A DNA stretch of 26,774 bases from Eubacteriales bacterium (GTDB taxonomy: Bacteria; Bacillota; Clostridia; Christensenellales; CAG-138): the NCBI GenBank assembly GCA_028701165.1, contig JAQVRG010000002.1, positions 1-26,774 of the forward strand, written 5' to 3'. The stretch's first letter is position 1; each line of letters begins with the position of its first letter. The notes below the pieces were generated by a model, which was given only the letters and a program-made list of their open reading frames with translations, was not told the DNA's origin and did no database searches. Of the stretch, positions 25,773 through 26,774 are shown piece after piece. Position numbers and translations under genes: made by a program.

Positions 25773-26774
25773 TCAGCCCGCGAAATAAAACTGATACAGC
25801 GGGGTCATCCTGTAGATCACGCCGTCATAGGTTCGAAGCTGATAAACCAGCGGATCGTATTCCACCATCTTCGCGTAATTATCCTTGAACCACGCAAACG
25901 CCGCCTTCGTATCCGCGAAGTCCGGCTGCTCGCCCCCCGTAATCAGGGTGTAGATCGTGTCCCAATCCACCGCGTCCGTAGAAAGCAGCCGCAGCTTTTC
26001 ATCCGGCTGCGTATCCGCCACGATGGAGGGAACGTAGACCTCGCTGTCCTCTTCATCCTGCTTCCAATACAGCTGCACATGATGCACATCGAATACGATA
26101 GCGTCGTCCTCGCCCGTAATGCCGGTGATCTGCGCCACGGCGTTGCTCGCGTCCGCGCCCGCGCTGACGCTCATGGGAAAGAAGGGCTCCGCGATCCCTT
26201 CGAGCTTCGCGTTCGGCTTGAGATCAAATACATAGGTGGAAAGAAGCGGCGCGTCCGGCTCGGCGGCGCTCAAAAACGCGACGAACGCCGTATAGCCCTG
26301 CTCCCCAAAGGGGATCACACGCATGATCTCGCTGTAGGCGTCGCCGCTGTCGGAAAGCTCCAGCGTATACGTCTCCGCTTCCTTATCATAAGCCATGCTC
26401 TCCATATCCTTGGGAAGCGCAGGCAGGTCGTCAAGCGACGCAAAGCACGCGCCGGCAAACTCCTCCATCACCTTTTTCGGTATGGTTACAACGTCATCCC
26501 GCGTTCTGTCAATGGAATCGCTTTTGATATCCGCATTGACGCAAAGATGATACAGCACGCTCCAAACAAACGCGGGATCCTCCGGATTATATCCGCCCGT
26601 TTCAGCCTCCCGCAGCGCGCGTACGCCCGCGTCCATAACGGGCAGCATCGCTTCCGCGACGGCGTTCGCTTCTTCATCCACCTGCTGCTCGGAAGGCGGC
26701 GCAAGCTCCTCTATGGGCGCAAGCGTTTCCACAGGCGCGGCGGTCTGCGCGATCGTCGGCGTTTGCGTAGCGGC
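25773..26774 (-). CDS. Probable exported protein of unknown function (5' end off window)
   Basis: The frame stays open to the right edge, so the true start lies outside. The GTG at 26732 is only an internal candidate with no ribosome binding site seen. At least 333 residues are visible. The first ~30 (rich in Ala, Thr, Pro and Gln, for example TPTIAQTAAPVETLAP) look like the flexible linker that follows the lipobox of Bacillota lipoproteins. The rest is an acidic, tryptophan- and tyrosine-containing soluble domain with no motif I recognise and no membrane segment. It ends QFYFAG and is followed by a strong terminator. Export as a lipoprotein is inference, since the signal peptide is not in the window. 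Confidence 0.8.
   Translation of the reverse strand, partial: AATQTPTIAQTAAPVETLAPIEELAPPSEQQVDEEANAVAEAMLPVMDAGVRALREAETGGYNPEDPAFVWSVLYHLCVNADIKSDSIDRTRDDVVTIPKKVMEEFAGACFASLDDLPALPKDMESMAYDKEAETYTLELSDSGDAYSEIMRVIPFGEQGYTAFVAFLSAAEPDAPLLSTYVFDLKPNAKLEGIAEPFFPMSVSAGADASNAVAQITGITGEDDAIVFDVHHVQLYWKQDEEDSEVYVPSIVADTQPDEKLRLLSTDAVDWDTIYTLITGGEQPDFADTKAAFAWFKDNYAKMVEYDPLVYQLRTYDGVIYRMTPLYQFYFAG

Overview
The window is a GC-rich chromosomal segment that looks like a low-branching Bacillota/Clostridia genome, possibly Christensenellales-like. That placement is inferred from protein style and gene order, not from a search. Supporting signs are Bacillus/Clostridium-type RpoB and RpoC proteins, strong AGGAGG-type ribosome binding sites, TTGACA/TATAAT promoters with 17-bp spacing, an L-box lysine riboswitch, and the acetylase (DapH) variant of the diaminopimelate pathway. 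No tRNA, rRNA, insertion sequence, prophage or CRISPR array is visible.

Layout. Positions 1-11031 are all on the minus strand and hold the transcription/translation core: rpoB, rpoC, a cysteine-rich two-helix membrane protein of unknown function, rpsL, rpsG and fusA (cut by the left edge). rpoB has its own perfect-consensus promoter and a structured 5' leader. rpsL-rpsG-fusA has a second near-consensus promoter, also with a structured leader. Two usual elements are absent: rplJ/rplL do not precede rpoB, and no L7Ae-like gene lies between rpoC and rpsL.

Positions 11338-14482 hold a PfkB-family sugar kinase (minus), a divergent CPBP-family membrane protease homologue, and an XRE-S24 (LexA/CI-like) regulator with its own promoter and a shared bidirectional terminator. 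Positions 14506-16963 (minus) form a two-gene operon: an M20 amidohydrolase, probably N-acetyl-diaminopimelate deacetylase, followed by a family 1 beta-glucosidase.

Positions 17036-20922 (plus) form the lysine/DAP operon: a lysine riboswitch with an intrinsic terminator controls lysC-dapA-dapB-dapH. With the divergent M20 gene, five of the steps from aspartate to LL-DAP are present. asd, the aminotransferase and dapF are not in the window. lysC carries a candidate internal start for a separate regulatory subunit.

Positions 21059-25581 (minus) hold a Na+/phosphate symporter-PhoU fusion followed by a SERCA-like Ca2+ P-type ATPase. The right edge cuts an unrecognised, probably exported protein.

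No wholly new multi-gene system stands out. The best leads are the Cys-rich membrane protein inserted in the RNA polymerase/ribosomal operon, the two structured leaders on rpoB and rpsL, the acidic RpoB tail built partly from an exact 18-bp duplication, the internal lysC start, and a dyad flanked by 14-bp direct repeats after dapH.
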